Shown here: positions 50,001 through 60,100 of the stretch, in pieces | Layout: each line of letters begins with the position of its first letter | Position numbering within the stretch: position 1 is the stretch's first letter | Origin: Oscillospiraceae bacterium | GTDB taxonomy: Bacteria > Bacillota_A > Clostridia > Oscillospirales > Oscillospiraceae | NCBI GenBank assembly: GCA_015067895.1 | Contig: SVLP01000006.1 | Span: 1 to 64,000 of the forward strand | Reading direction: 5' to 3' | DNA length: 64,000 bases | Notes under the pieces: generated by a model | Told to the model about the DNA's origin: nothing | The model's database searches: none | What the model saw: the letters and a program-made list of their open reading frames with translations, nothing else | Position numbers and translations under genes: made by a program

Positions 50001-51720
50001 CAGCTCTGGAGACGGAGACACAGGGGATATGGCCCGCGCCGTCGTTGATCTGCATCAGGAAGTTGCCTGCGGTGTTGTTGTAGATGACACAGCCGATGGC
50101 ACCCTTGGCCTGGGCCAGAGCCTGCTTCTCAGGGAAGGAGGTGGTGCCGCGGGAGATGACGGCGATCTTGCCGGTGACATCGATGTTCTCGTAATCCTCG
50201 GGTGCGCCGATGCCGGGAACCATCACGTACTCCAGAGTCTCGTTGCGGAACTTCTGGATGAACATGGTGTCGGCGGAGGTGGCGGTGTCCTGGAAGCCGT
50301 AGTCAACGCCGTCAACGGTGAAGTAGAGCATCACGTCGCCGTTGTTGTTGGCGGAGGCCACGGTCAGGGAGGAGGAATAGGTGGAGGGGGTGCCCACCAG
50401 ACCGATGTCGGGGTTGCGGATCAGGGACATGTCACCGCCCCACAGGTTCATGAAGGCGTTGTTGGTGTCATTGCCTGCGGCGATGATGACCTGAACCTCG
50501 GAATTCAGGAACAGATTCATGGCCTCCAGCATGGCATCATCGGGATCGGTGAAGCCTGCGGCTGCGCCCAGGGACAGGTTGGCAGCGTCCACATCCAGAC
50601 GGATGCAGTCCTCCAGGGCGGCCATGATGGTGGCCCAGTCGGCACCGCCGCCGCTCTGGAACACCTGCATGACGACCAGCTGGGCATCGGGAGCCATGCC
50701 CTTGACGGTGCTGCCCTCCACGGCGTTGGCGGCGGAGATACCGGCAACGTGGGTGCCGTGGTCGGAGCCTGCGTAGGTGTTGCTGACATCAAAGTCGCCG
50801 CGGGCGTAGTTGAAGGCGAAGGGGATCTTGTTGCTCTTGTAGCTGACGTTGAGCATGTGGGTCATCTGGGAAGCATTCAGGGTGTCCCAGATCTCCTCAA
50901 CGCCCTCGCGGGTCATGGGATCGTCCAGCTTGTCCTCGGACATGGGCTGGAAGGAGGGGTGGGACTCCAGGATGCCGGTGTCCAGGATGGCGATGCGCAT
51001 ACCCTTGCCGGTGAAGCCGGACTCGTTGAGGATGTCAGCACCGATCATGGTGGAGGAGTTGCCGGTCAGGGGGCTCAGCTCCTGCTCGCCCATGTCCTCG
51101 GGCAGAGCGAAGGTGGGAGCCACATAGACGGACTTGACGCCCTCCATGGCCTCCAGACGGGCCTTGTTGGCATACTTGGTCTCCACGGAGAAGCCGGTGG
51201 TACCGATGGTGTAGGTGTAGCCCATGACCATGTCCTTGCCCAGGACGCGCTTGACCTGAGCCTTGACGGCATTCAGAGTGGTCTCCTGGGTGCTCTTGTG
51301 GGCATTGACGGAGGCAGTCTGGGCAGCGATCTCACCGGCAGAGAACTTGGACAGCAGGGGAGCGTCCTCGGTGACCACGATGAAGGTCACGGTCTCATCG
51401 GCGGCGTAGAGCTCATACTCCTCAGTCTTGCTGAAGGCGGTATCGCCCTGGGACTCGTACTTGGTCAGCTCGCCCTCGGTGGCGGACTGGATCAGAGCGG
51501 AGCCTGCGATGCCGGTCTGGGTGGGCTCCACGGGAGCGGAGGCACCGCCCAGGGTCATGGGGCCGGTCAGGGACAGAGACTCGGCAGGGTTGGCGGCGAT
51601 CAGGGAGCCGGACTCGCTGGGAGCGGCGGTGAAGCCGGACTGGAGGGCCATGGCATTGGCGGGGATCAGACCAAAGACCATCACGACGGCCAGGATCAGG
51701 GAAAGAAATCTTTTGTTCAT
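44008..51720 (-). CDS. Giant secreted S8 subtilisin with dockerin-like module (2,570 aa)
   Basis: Signal peptide (1-26), then a prodomain-like region. The catalytic triad is Asp247 (RIAILDTGI), His321 (SDHGTHVAG) and Ser647 (GTSMATPQ). A PA domain is inserted at about 507-553. Residues about 795-862 hold two EF-type calcium loops of dockerin style (DFNDDGAITTADA and DVNSDGTVDAADA). An Fn3-like segment as in C5a peptidases comes next, then beta-propeller-like repeats (FDYNTGRMYCVE, MDYTTGTMYGLT, YDPVNNMIYAT). Three Big2-type Ig domains lie near 1507-1573, 1880-1960 and 2252-2335. There is no SLH or sortase signal, so anchoring probably depends on the cohesin-SLH protein encoded 16 bp upstream. 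Confidence 0.9.
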   Translation of the reverse strand: MNKRFLSLILAVVMVFGLIPANAMALQSGFTAAPSESGSLIAANPAESLSLTGPMTLGGASAPVEPTQTGIAGSALIQSATEGELTKYESQGDTAFSKTEEYELYAADETVTFIVVTEDAPLLSKFSAGEIAAQTASVNAHKSTQETTLNAVKAQVKRVLGKDMVMGYTYTIGTTGFSVETKYANKARLEAMEGVKSVYVAPTFALPEDMGEQELSPLTGNSSTMIGADILNESGFTGKGMRIAILDTGILESHPSFQPMSEDKLDDPMTREGVEEIWDTLNASQMTHMLNVSYKSNKIPFAFNYARGDFDVSNTYAGSDHGTHVAGISAANAVEGSTVKGMAPDAQLVVMQVFQSGGGADWATIMAALEDCIRLDVDAANLSLGAAAGFTDPDDAMLEAMNLFLNSEVQVIIAAGNDTNNAFMNLWGGDMSLIRNPDIGLVGTPSTYSSSLTVASANNNGDVMLYFTVDGVDYGFQDTATSADTMFIQKFRNETLEYVMVPGIGAPEDYENIDVTGKIAVISRGTTSFPEKQALAQAKGAIGCVIYNNTAGNFLMQINDGAGHIPCVSVSRAAGQAMAAAEVKELTVCDADSKQFISDTMMSDFSSWGVTPDLKLKPEITGVGGNIFSATDPAISGSYYGYMSGTSMATPQVTGAMAVLLQYLEETMPELTGAEQRRVAAQIMMSTADPIIHPNGLEYSPRNQGAGLVDLVRATTAQSYLSNPAASESRPKVEFGDDPARNGVYRFSFEITNLSDAPKTYAFSSSLLTETIVSEMFIGNAPYALEAEVTVGTATDADVLCYDFNDDGAITTADARVILRHVSGGLLIDEQNAHYAYLDVNSDGTVDAADAKVITDYCAELSVNVDLLAKITAPADQVTVPAGETVKLSGEIVLTETDKAYLEQFPNGIYVEGYLYATEVGLDAENAEPIRLTMPIVGFYGDWSDADVFDRDDLGSYSLYPTNIFANYSDIGFNPYFRNGRSGEEYNYLSYANPLFEIDFGQLRNTKQMNFTVTDNETGEVYHTLEGVYLAKTHYNASYGMIIPTFLQAAYGELWDGKTASGQALPDGTTVTYKAEAWLDDGDDIIDDTLSFQLTMDNTAPQILNASQLQESLVFEGERTYLKLDILENEKLAAVIFLSNDGRIMGKYELENVPGETLSYTFDITGFGNSFSIVAADYAVNETEIDAFLNLGEQNNARPKPQKLDDSRLYGCETFDAALVEGGWFSVNKADFSDPRNETFDSANRYYSAEFVNGYIIAQSTATGHIELVTPGGSYWSSQVLCENRGQIGDYGVWVLYDMALDHSGTLSEAYGITSETDATDSLLAVGWLYQGDQNNDGHDDGYNALFNIKFTNYGAVTVQPIARIAGTGKASDLLTLGITTEGDAYGIDTNGILYSIGKTVEWDDELGTNVVRVTEIGTTDFVYYPNYGGTNVIQSMGYDHNTDTMYWYAHSQVPNGIYYDNVNVTYTVDLETAKCTEVGTYGPGGQTALFVPNELESDLFTMGVEPTNMEIQPQLLQLVEGQTKRLTIKWTPWNAEPADVTWASENEELAIVDEYGFVTALAEGTATITASADMMLDGYWDVIDGNWIWVDPAPGTKTVTCQVQIVPSEDELYGFVAANQGNPTNSSIWVTYSDKNPHDTTTIGSFGSFWSGGTYYNGYVYTTLSAAFEENNTIHQGTELYRSKVTQGATPAETIIGEPERIGFAEDLEITALGFDYNTGRMYCVENKYVGGLGIIDLETGEVDMLGQPNGDLSGGVYIPALCVTRDGTIVISDAVASLYTIDPDTLTTKKIHIGSGDPYSAFYEAMFYDYNTDVIYWNPCDGAGNSPLCMVQMPQYEWEMANVVDMGDVCSKQGAQQTVMFAIPDSEPETKVLPVESIDITNGDAITGLKGGSFTLSTVTVPARPTVRTRTWTSSDESVVSVDRNGTMTYNGVGTATVTVSITNKDEATYGGPFTDSIEVTVKESAGAFVAFLNSDEGGSQYYDFWLHGNDYDLRHTTVGESMIAVYSLRTGTYYDGYFYAFNDKGQFMRINADVPSDYKLLGEANLDYTKYQVTGMAMDYTTGTMYGLTLPSNYDHANSVSEQHPGELVTINLDNGQLTTVATLDFSTPVYALACDDEGTLYAAGGSHDVYAGTATIYTLDKTSGALTEYTTINGGVHTGETYYGNAQYNTQMTYDFGTDRLYLYATSDDQYVYRSYGMYMVQLGDEPAASYLDGISLDLRAGSPIKYGDVYLGLLAFIPEAEEIPAAPVNGIILNKTAGRVAVGDTAQLIGAARPSNALDTSLSWSSSDETIATVDETGLVTGVAPGKATITVKSNQTGVTNQCVITVLELTGPQSTAYTISAKMDSLIQFNPALPAQTAEVVTSMSGGSTIKAMTAGDGCIYFITDSNFAYYLYRFDLTTQQTTSMGQLYLFSPPSGLAYDPVNNMIYATSGFYIFQFQMDKLNPNDFNYYTNYMMDSDYCTLTGVTCIDGAVYTFGNDYYSSAPKMMKYSDKYLDDRQVMLEGFEVSLVDGATDVSYDASSELFYLTDAGHNIYTMDMDGNVEAVDILGSGLDINGLAIFPAAE

Positions 51721-51736
51721 AGCGTTACCTCCCTCA

Positions 51737-52747
51737 TTAATCCTGTGCGGTCAGCAGACGCTGAACCATGATGCAGATCTGAGCACGGGTGGTGGTGTTC
51801 TCAGGGGACAGAGTGGTCGCGCTGGTGCCGTTGACGACGCCGGAGGCGACGGCCCACTTGAATGCATCGACAGCGTAGGGCTGAACCTTGTTCAAGTCGG
51901 TGTAGGCGGACAGGTCGGTGGTCTTGGTCACATCGTAACCCATGTACTTGGCGAAGCGGTACAGGAAGGTGACCAGCTCCTGACGGGTCAGAGACTTGCC
52001 GGGGGCGAACAGATGCTCGCTGACACCGTTGGTGATGCCATTGGCAACGGCCCAGACCACGGGGGCGGTGTAGAACTCGCCTGCGGGGACATCGTTGAAG
52101 GCGGGGGCACCCTCCACGGCGGGGGAGCCTGCGATGCGATACAGGATGGTGACCATCATGGCCCGGTTCAGCTCAGTGTTGGGGCCGAACATGGTCTGGG
52201 ACATGCCGTTCATGTAGCCCTTTGCCACCATGTAGTCCACAGCCTCGTGGATCTCGGGCAGCATGTTCTGCATATCCACGAACTGGGCGCTGGGGCAGGT
52301 GCTGGTTTCCTGGCTCAGGTCGGCCTCGACGCCGGTGATGTAGCTGCTGCCGTCGATGGCGACGACGGAGTCACCGCTGCCGGTGAAGGTCAGGGTGAAC
52401 AGCACACCCTCGCTGGCGGCGTCGGCGTTGGCGAAGGCCAGGATGACCTTGCCGCTCACGGGGTTGACGGACAGGGTGACCTGGTCGGGGTCTGCCCATG
52501 CGGCGCCGATCTCGGCGCCCGCATAGGTCAGCTTTGCGGCGTCGTAGGTCACGACCAGCTTGCCGTCGGCAACGGTCTGGGATTCCGTCGCAAGGATCTG
52601 AACCTGCAGGGAACCCGGCTCGGCTGCGTAGGAGACGCGCAGCGCGATCGGGGACTCATTTTCCGCGGCCATGGCGGTGACGCTCAGGTTACTCACGAGC
52701 ATCACGAGGGCCAGCAGGAGAACGAGCCATTTTCTGGTGTTTCTCAT
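51737..52747 (-). CDS. Cohesin-like domain + three SLH domains (surface anchor 1)
   Basis: 336 aa from ATG 52747 (GGGAGGTAAACC upstream). Signal peptide to about residue 28 (SVTAMAA-EN). Residues about 30-140 have cohesin-like strands: LQVQILATESQTVADGKLVVTYDAAKLTYAGAE, then VTLSVNPVSGKVILAFANADA and GVLFTLTFTG. Three SLH repeats follow (ELNRAMMVTILYRIAG; SLTRQELVTFLYRFAK; TTTRAQICIMVQRLL). I infer a mini-scaffoldin that tethers the dockerin-bearing protease of the same operon to the cell wall. The cohesin call rests on pattern and context, not on a database match. Confidence 0.8.
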   Translation of the reverse strand: MRNTRKWLVLLLALVMLVSNLSVTAMAAENESPIALRVSYAAEPGSLQVQILATESQTVADGKLVVTYDAAKLTYAGAEIGAAWADPDQVTLSVNPVSGKVILAFANADAASEGVLFTLTFTGSGDSVVAIDGSSYITGVEADLSQETSTCPSAQFVDMQNMLPEIHEAVDYMVAKGYMNGMSQTMFGPNTELNRAMMVTILYRIAGSPAVEGAPAFNDVPAGEFYTAPVVWAVANGITNGVSEHLFAPGKSLTRQELVTFLYRFAKYMGYDVTKTTDLSAYTDLNKVQPYAVDAFKWAVASGVVNGTSATTLSPENTTTRAQICIMVQRLLTAQD

Positions 52748-53130
52748 AGGTTTACCTCCCTTGAGTGATTTTCCGGGATTTGAAGGAAATCCTGCTTTTG
52801 TGAAAGCGGAAATCGCAGATTTGCAACAGAAACCACCATATTCTGAAACAAACCTTAACATTTCCCGGAATTGCTTCTATTATATGGTATTGCAGGGGAT
52901 TGTCAAGAGATTTTCAGGTTCAATCTGTATAAATTTGAATAAGAATTATTTGCAAATAGATAAGTACCATAATCAACCTTGGAAGGTGGGAAATATCGGA
53001 AATTTTCAGGGATTTTCAGGAAGAATTTTAGGAGATATATGCATTGTATCAAAGATATTATTTCGCTATAATAAAACGGTTGGGCGGGTTCTGGAAATCC
53101 GCTCTCAAAAATTACCAAGGAGGTAAACAA
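52748..53130. promoter_or_regulatory. Divergent promoter region of the two protease operons
   Basis: Leftward promoter: TTGACA (52906-52901), 16-bp spacer, TATAAT (52884-52879). Rightward: TTGTAT (53044-53049), 17-bp spacer, TATAAT (53067-53072). ATTTTCAGG occurs three times, at 52910-52918, 53002-53010 and 53012-53020, the last two 10 bp apart. These are candidate sites for a shared regulator. The region is AT-rich and has no gene. Confidence 0.7.
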
Positions 53131-54096
53131 ATGAAGAGATTCACATCATTGCTTCTTTGCATGGTGCTGGTGCTGTCGCTGTTCTGCGTGAACGCGGCGG
53201 CTGCAGAGACCACCTGCATCGAAGCCCGTGCCACGGTCGTCGATGACGGCACCGTGACGGTGGTGGTCACCGCCAAGGAGCCCACCGCCAACGCCCGGCT
53301 GACCGTGGGCTTCGACTCCGACTACCTGACCTATACCGGTTATGAGACGGCCTTTGCCGTCCACTCCGTCAAGGCCGAGGAGGAGCAGCTGACCATCGGT
53401 CTGGCCAACGCCACCGCCAACGCCGTTCCCGCAGGCGGCGAGCTGGTCAAGGTCAGCTTTGACATGACCGGCCACTGGGACGAGACTGCCATCGAGATCA
53501 CCAGCGGCAGCGAGAAGCTGACCGTCGTGGCAGAGGGCCCCGGCTACCGCTTCGAGGATGTGACCGCTGACCAGTGGTTCTACGAGGCTGTGGAGTACAT
53601 GGCGTCCGAGGGCTACATCGTCGGGATCTCCCAGACCCACTTCGGCCCCGCGCTGGACATGAACCGCGCTTCCTTCGTGACCCTGCTGGGCCGCCTGGAG
53701 GGCATCGAGAAGGTCAATGCCGAGACCCGCTTCACCGACGTGCCCGCCGACAGCTTCTACAGCGGCTATGTCAAGTGGGCCGATGAGAAGGACATCGTCA
53801 ACGGTGTCAGTGAGACCCTGTTCGCTCCCGCCAACTCCGTGACCCGGGAGCAGATGGTCACCTTCCTGTACCGCTACGTGTTGTCCGAGGGCGTCGACGT
53901 CACCGTCACCGATGCCGAGGCCGTGCTGAACCGGTTCCCCGATGCCGCATCCGTCAGCGATTGGGCTGTCGATGCATTCGCCTGGGCCATCGACCGGGGC
54001 GTCATCAACGGCATGGACGGCGTTCTGGCTCCCCAGCGCTGCAGCAACCGCGCCCAGGTGGCCGTGATGCTGTACCGGTTCTTCTTTGAGCAGTAA
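53131..54096 (+). CDS. Cohesin-like domain + three SLH domains (surface anchor 2)
   Basis: 321 aa from ATG 53131 (AAGGAGGTAAACAA). Signal peptide to about 22. The cohesin-like part (about 25-130) reads TVTVVVTAKEPTANARLTVGFDSDYLTYTGYE, then EEQLTIGLANATANAVPAGGELVKVSFDM. SLH repeats are VTADQWFYEAVEYMASEGYIVGI..., DVPADSFYSGYVKWADEKDIVNGV..., and a third ending SNRAQVAVMLYRFFF. It mirrors surface anchor 1 in architecture and gene order with low identity, suggesting an old duplication. It sits 14 bp before the second dockerin-bearing protease. Confidence 0.8.
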   Translation: MKRFTSLLLCMVLVLSLFCVNAAAAETTCIEARATVVDDGTVTVVVTAKEPTANARLTVGFDSDYLTYTGYETAFAVHSVKAEEEQLTIGLANATANAVPAGGELVKVSFDMTGHWDETAIEITSGSEKLTVVAEGPGYRFEDVTADQWFYEAVEYMASEGYIVGISQTHFGPALDMNRASFVTLLGRLEGIEKVNAETRFTDVPADSFYSGYVKWADEKDIVNGVSETLFAPANSVTREQMVTFLYRYVLSEGVDVTVTDAEAVLNRFPDAASVSDWAVDAFAWAIDRGVINGMDGVLAPQRCSNRAQVAVMLYRFFFEQ

Positions 54097-54110
54097 GGAG
54101 GGGCGAGAAC

Positions 54111-57100
54111 ATGAGACATAACGTTATGAGACGCGCTCTGGCAGCGCTGCTGGCTGTGGTCATGGTCTTCGGCCTGGCCGTCACCGGCGTTCAGGCAGCC
54201 CCCGCCCGCACCAATGTCAGCTTTGAGAAGCTGGATTCCATCAACGCCGACCTCATTCAGAATGAGGCCGTCATCGAGCAGAAGGAGCCCCTCCACGCCG
54301 ACACCGATGTGGTGCGCGTGATGATCGTCCTGGAGGACGAGCCCGCCGTCAGCGAGCTCAAGGGCACCGAGAACTTCGTCACCGACATCAAGGCGGTGCA
54401 GTATCGTGCCGAGCTCCAGGCCAAGCAGGAGCAGGTGGCTTCCGCCATCTCCACCCAGGCTCTGAAGGGCCAGAAGCTGGATGTGGTCTGGAACCTGACC
54501 CTGATGGCCAACGCCATCTCCGCCAACGTCACCTACGGCTCCATCGACGAGATCGCCAGGGTCGAGGGCGTTGAGCGGGTCTACCTGGAGACCGTCTATT
54601 ATCCCCAGACTGCCGAGACCAACAACATCGTGGCCCAGGAAATGACCGGTGCCAATGTGGCCCAGAACACCTACGGCTACCATGGTGCGGGCACCTCCGT
54701 CGCTGTTGTGGACACCGGCATCGATCCCGACCACCAGTCCTTCTCTGCCGAGGGCTTTGAGTACGCCCTGGCCCAGAACGCTGCCGAGGCCGGCATGGAG
54801 CTGGATGCCTACATCGAGTCCCTGGATCTGATCGATGTGGAGCACATCGAAGGCGTCCTGTCCCAGCTGAACGTTGGCAAGCGGTTCCCCGAGCTGAAGG
54901 CTGAGGATCTGTACGTCAATGCCAAGATGCCCTTCAACTTCAACTACGTGGACGGCGACTTCAATGTCAGCCATGACTTCGACGACATGGGCTCCCACGG
55001 CTCCCACGTCGCCGGTATCGCCGCCGCCAATCGCTTCATCCCCACCGCCAAGCTCTGCGACATGGACGGCGACGGCGACTGCGATCAGGACGATGCCCAG
55101 AAGCTGATGGATCACGTGATCCTGGGCACCGAGGCTGAGAACCTGTACTCCGCCGACCTGAACACCGACGGCTGCATCGATGAAAAGGATGTCACTGCCC
55201 TGCTCGATGCCGTGAACGGCGACTTCTTCGCCGACGCCGCCGAGCTGGTGGGCGTCTCCGGCGTGGCTCCCGATGCCCAGATCGTCACCATGAAGGTCTT
55301 CGGCGCCACCGGCGGTGCCTACTCCTCCGACTACATGGCCGCCACCGAGGACGCCATGATCCTGGGCTGCGCCAGCGTCAACCTGTCCCTGGGCGGCGCC
55401 AACCCCGGCTTTGCCTCCGCCCATGAGATCGAGCCCTACGACACCGCCTACATCGACAATCTGATGGAGGCCCTGGCTGACTCCGGCATCGTCATGTGCA
55501 CCTCCGCCGGCAACTCCGGCAACTGGGCCGACCACGATCTGGCCTACAACATGATGTACGCCGACGAGGGCGGCACCTACACCACCTCCGAGCCTGCCAC
55601 CTACGCCAACGCCTTCAGCGTGGCCTCCGCCGACAATGTGGGTCTGGTCACCGACCTGAAGACCTCCTTCGGCACTAAGGAATTCCGCATGGAGGGCGTC
55701 TCCGGCGGCTTCAACAACACCTGGATCTCCCTGGATCCCCAGAGCCAGGGCGTGACCTTCGAGGCCGTGTTCATCGGCGATCCCTCCGCCCTGCTGAGCG
55801 GCGGTGAGCAGACCGACATGACCATCTACGGCGGCAGTGTGGAGGACTATGCCGATGTCACCGGCAAGGTCGTTCTGGTTGCCCGCGGCAACCAGGTCTC
55901 CTTCGCCGACAAGCACGCAAACGGCGCTCTGGCCGGTGCTGCCGCCGTCGTCATCTACAACAACGTCTCCGATCCCATCTATGCCTCCATCGAGGGCAGC
56001 ACCGCCACCATCCCCTGCGCCACCATCACCCTGGAGCAGGCGAAGGAGGTTTACGAGCTGTTCGGCGGCAAGAATGGCACCTTCACCGTGGAGTACAACC
56101 TGAATGTCAACCACGGCTCCGAGGATGCCAGGATCACCATGTCCGACTTCTCCAGCTGGGGCACCACCGGCGATCTGCAGCTGAAGCCCGAGATCACCGC
56201 CCCCGGCGGCAACATCTACTCCGTCAACGGCGTGGATCCCTCCGGCACCGCCTACGAGCAGATGTCCGGCACCTCCATGTCCTCCCCCCACGCCGCCGGT
56301 CTGGTGGCGCTGGCCAGCGAGTTCCTGGCAGACAAGGGCCTGACCGAGCTGACCGGCCTGAGCCAGCGCGTCCTGGCCCAGTCCCTGATGATGTCCACCG
56401 CTGAGGTGCTCCTGGAGAACGAGCTGCCCTACTCCGTCCGGAACCAGGGCGCAGGTCTGGCCAGCATCGAGAACATGATCCTGGCCGACACCTACATCCT
56501 GGTCGACGGCCAGCCCGACGGCAAGGTCAAGGCCGAGCTGGGCGATGGCACTGAGACCCGTTCCTTCACCTTCACCCTGAACAACCTGACCGACAAGGCC
56601 CAGGCTTACAAGCTGTCCGCCCAGATGATGACCACCGGTTCTACCCAGATCGACGGCCATGCCCTGGCCACCGACGAGATGGTCAATCTGCCCGCCGATG
56701 TGACCTTCTCCACTGGCGATACCGTCACCGTCCCTGCCAGCGGCTCCGCGTCTGTCACCGTGACCATCGCAATTTCCGACGAGACTGCCGCTTCCATGGA
56801 GGCCAAGGGCTTCGTCAATGGCTTCTACATCGAGGGCTTCGTCTATGCCGACGCCGTGGCCGATGCCGAGGGCCGTGTGGGTGCCTCCCACTCCATCCCC
56901 CTGCTGGGCTGGTACGGCGGCTGGACGGACGTCAGCATGTACGAGCAGGCTGACCATATTGACTACGCCTACAACACGCTGGAGCGTCCCAGCCACAACG
57001 CCGACTTCTCCACCAACATCCTGAGCTGGGCTCCCATCGGCTACGGCTCCGGCATGTACTACTCCGGCAACATCTACGGCTCCATCAACACCGAGACTGG

Positions 57101-60100
57101 CGAGGCCATCGGCGACAGCCGCTACATCGAGGCCAGAAACGCCGTCAACAGCACCGGCGAGAGCATCTGGGAGCTGTTCGCCGTGTATCCCACCCTGAAC
57201 CGCAATGCTGCGGACTATAAGCTGACCGTCTACGACTCCGAGACCGGCGAGGTCTACTACCTCAACGACTACGAGGAGACCGATGACTACATGCTTGCCT
57301 CCTTCTACTACACGAACTACGGCCAGTGGTACAACACCACCACCGAGTCCCCCGTGGATCTGACTCAGTGGGAGTTCACCGACCTTCAGGGCAACCCCCT
57401 GCCCGAGGACACCAAGTTCACCATTGAGCTGGCCTGCGCTCCCGACTACTATGTGGGCGAGGATCGGACTGTGGACTGGAGCCAGGTGGGTGAGGGTGCT
57501 TACCTGCGCTGGAACTTCAACGTCGACAACACCAACCCCGAGCTGGTGCCCGGCTCCCTGACCCTTCAGGGCGATACCCTGCATTATGAGGTCAAGGACA
57601 ACAACTACATCGCCTCCGTCATCCTGCTGACCGGCGATGCCTCCGGTGCCATCAGCTACGCCTTCCCCGACATGGACGAGGATCAGCGGGGCCAGGCCGT
57701 GTCCGGCACCCTGGATCTGACCGGCTACCGGGAGTACTTCGGCCAGAAGGCCGCCATCGCCGTCTGCGACTACGCAGGCAACGAGAGCTACTACGCCATC
57801 AACCTGGGCGGCGAGGGTGCCAGCTACGGCGACCTGGTTGCCTTCCGCTATGACTCCGCCGGTTACACCGGCAGCTGGGTGGCCTTCTCCGAGGGCGTGG
57901 CCCGGAATGAGTCCGGCCTGTTCCCCGCCGGTGTGGACATGGTCGCCGCAGAATACGTCAATGGCCTGGTCTTCGCCCAGGACAACGGCGGCAACCTGTA
58001 CGGCATCAAGTACAGCGATATGCTGGCCAATTCCGTGGATCTGGAGCAGACCTTCATCACCAAGCTGAACAACGTCTATCAGGACTTCGCCTACAGCTAT
58101 TCCGACGGCAAGCTCTACGGTCTGAGCACCTATGAGGACGGCGGCTATCCCAACTCCGAGATCTATTCCATCAACATCCGTGGCTCCTACTACGACCAGG
58201 ATCTGTGGATGGAGGTCGCGGCTTACCAGGAGGACTGGGTCGCCCAGCGCGGCGGCGTCTATGCCCTGGGTCTGGCGGTGGATGACTCCGGCTCCGTCTA
58301 CATCCTGGGCCCCAACTACAACGCCGAGACCGAGGAGGTCGAGGGCACTGCCCACCTGTGGAAGGCCTCCATGGAGACCATGTGGGGCAGCACCTATCTG
58401 GGTGCCTTCCAGGATCTTGGCGACACCGACATGGGCATGGATTACCTCCAGTCCATGACCTGGGATCACAACACCGAGACCCTGTACTGGGCCCAGTTCT
58501 ATCCCAAGAGCTTCCTGAGCATGGAGACCAATCTGGTCAAGATCGATCCCGAGACTGCCCAGGCGGAGATCGTGGGCGAGCTGAGCTATGAGACCGCCGC
58601 CATGTTCGCACCCCTGTCCGCCGAGACTGCCGCCAAGGCCGAGCACGCCAACGTGCCCGACTTCGACAAGACCGTCCTGCCCACTCCCATGCTGTCTCTG
58701 CACAACCTGACCATGGGCGTCGGCAACACCCAGAGCCTGAGCTATGTCTGCGATCCCTGGTACGCCGAGAACCGGGAGATGGTCTGGACTTCCAGCGACG
58801 AGTCCGTCGCCACCGTTGACAGCAGTGGTAACGTCACCGCCATCGGCGACGGCGCCTGTGAGATCACCGTGGCTTCCGCCGGTGACGAGACCAAATTCGA
58901 CACCTGTGCTGTCACCGTCGCTTCCCTGACCCTGAACATGAACGGCATCATCTCCCGCACCGAGGGCGGCATCAACAGCGTCTGGGGCTCCAAGCTCTAT
59001 ACCTACAACATGCTGCTGGGCGAGGCTTCCTACACGCCCGGCGAGTTCATCACTGCTCCCGCTGAGTTCCAGGGCTTCGGCCTGAACATCGCCTCCGCCA
59101 TCGAGGCCCGCGGCTCCCTGTGGGCCTGCGAGTTCGGCAATGCGGGCATGATCTATGAGATCGACAAGGACACCGGCGTGGTCAAGGAGCTGCACTATCC
59201 CATCGACGGCGACATGATGTTCGGCTTCGACTACTCCGAGGCCACCGACCAGTTCAGTGCCATCATGAACTTCTACTTCTATGCCGACCTGAGCATGGAC
59301 GAGAAGATGTACGAGGATATGGGCAAGAGCTATGATGAGTCCATCTATCAGTACACCTACCACAAGTTCGACATGTCTGAGCATCTGCGGGCCTCCGACG
59401 AGGGCTTCCTGACCGGCGAGACCAACCAGGGCTCCATCGTGGATGTGGTCTTCTGCGGCATCACCGCCATCGACAACACCGAGGGCACCAGCTACTACAG
59501 CTCCAATGATTACCAGGGCAATTTCTGCGGCGAGTCCAACTACACCCCCGTCACCACCCATGTGATCCTGGACAATGTTGGCCGCCTGTGGTACATCGAT
59601 GAGACCCAGCGGATGAGCCATGTCTCCGACGAGTACGGCAACAGCTTCTACGTCAGTGCCGACGGCAGCTCTATGATCTCCGGCGACAATGCCGGTGTCT
59701 TCAGTCTGGAGGTGTCCAGCGGTGTCCACAGCGTCTTCGTGATCCGCAAGATCCAGGAGACCCCCCTGACCGACCTGTACCGCAATGGCACCATGCCCCG
59801 GATCACCTACCACTTCTCCGACATCTACTATGCAGGTCTGAGTGAGCACGGCGAGCCCATGTTCTTCCTGTCCCTGTACGATTACTGGCACGAGGGCACC
59901 ACCAACGAGATGTACCTGTACGTTCAGGGCATCCCCACCGGTGAGTTCGGCTGGGACGAGAACTGGAACCGCGTGGAGATCACCACCCCCGATTCCCTGT
60001 ACGACCTGGGCGATACCGGCTTCGGCAACATCATCGCCACCATCACCAATGCCGAGGTCATTGACGGCCTGCCCGCTCCCGAGCTGCCCGAAACCTACGG

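Noticed and set aside
44110..51771. Open frame of about 2,550 codons on the plus strand
   Set aside because: It mirrors the leftward 2,570-aa protease. Its translation is Gly/Val/Asp-rich without domains, and the real gene has signal peptide, catalytic triad and ribosome binding site.
53874..59891. Open frame of about 2,000 codons on the minus strand
   Set aside because: Antisense shadow of the 2,008-aa protease in high-GC DNA; no domains and no ribosome binding site.
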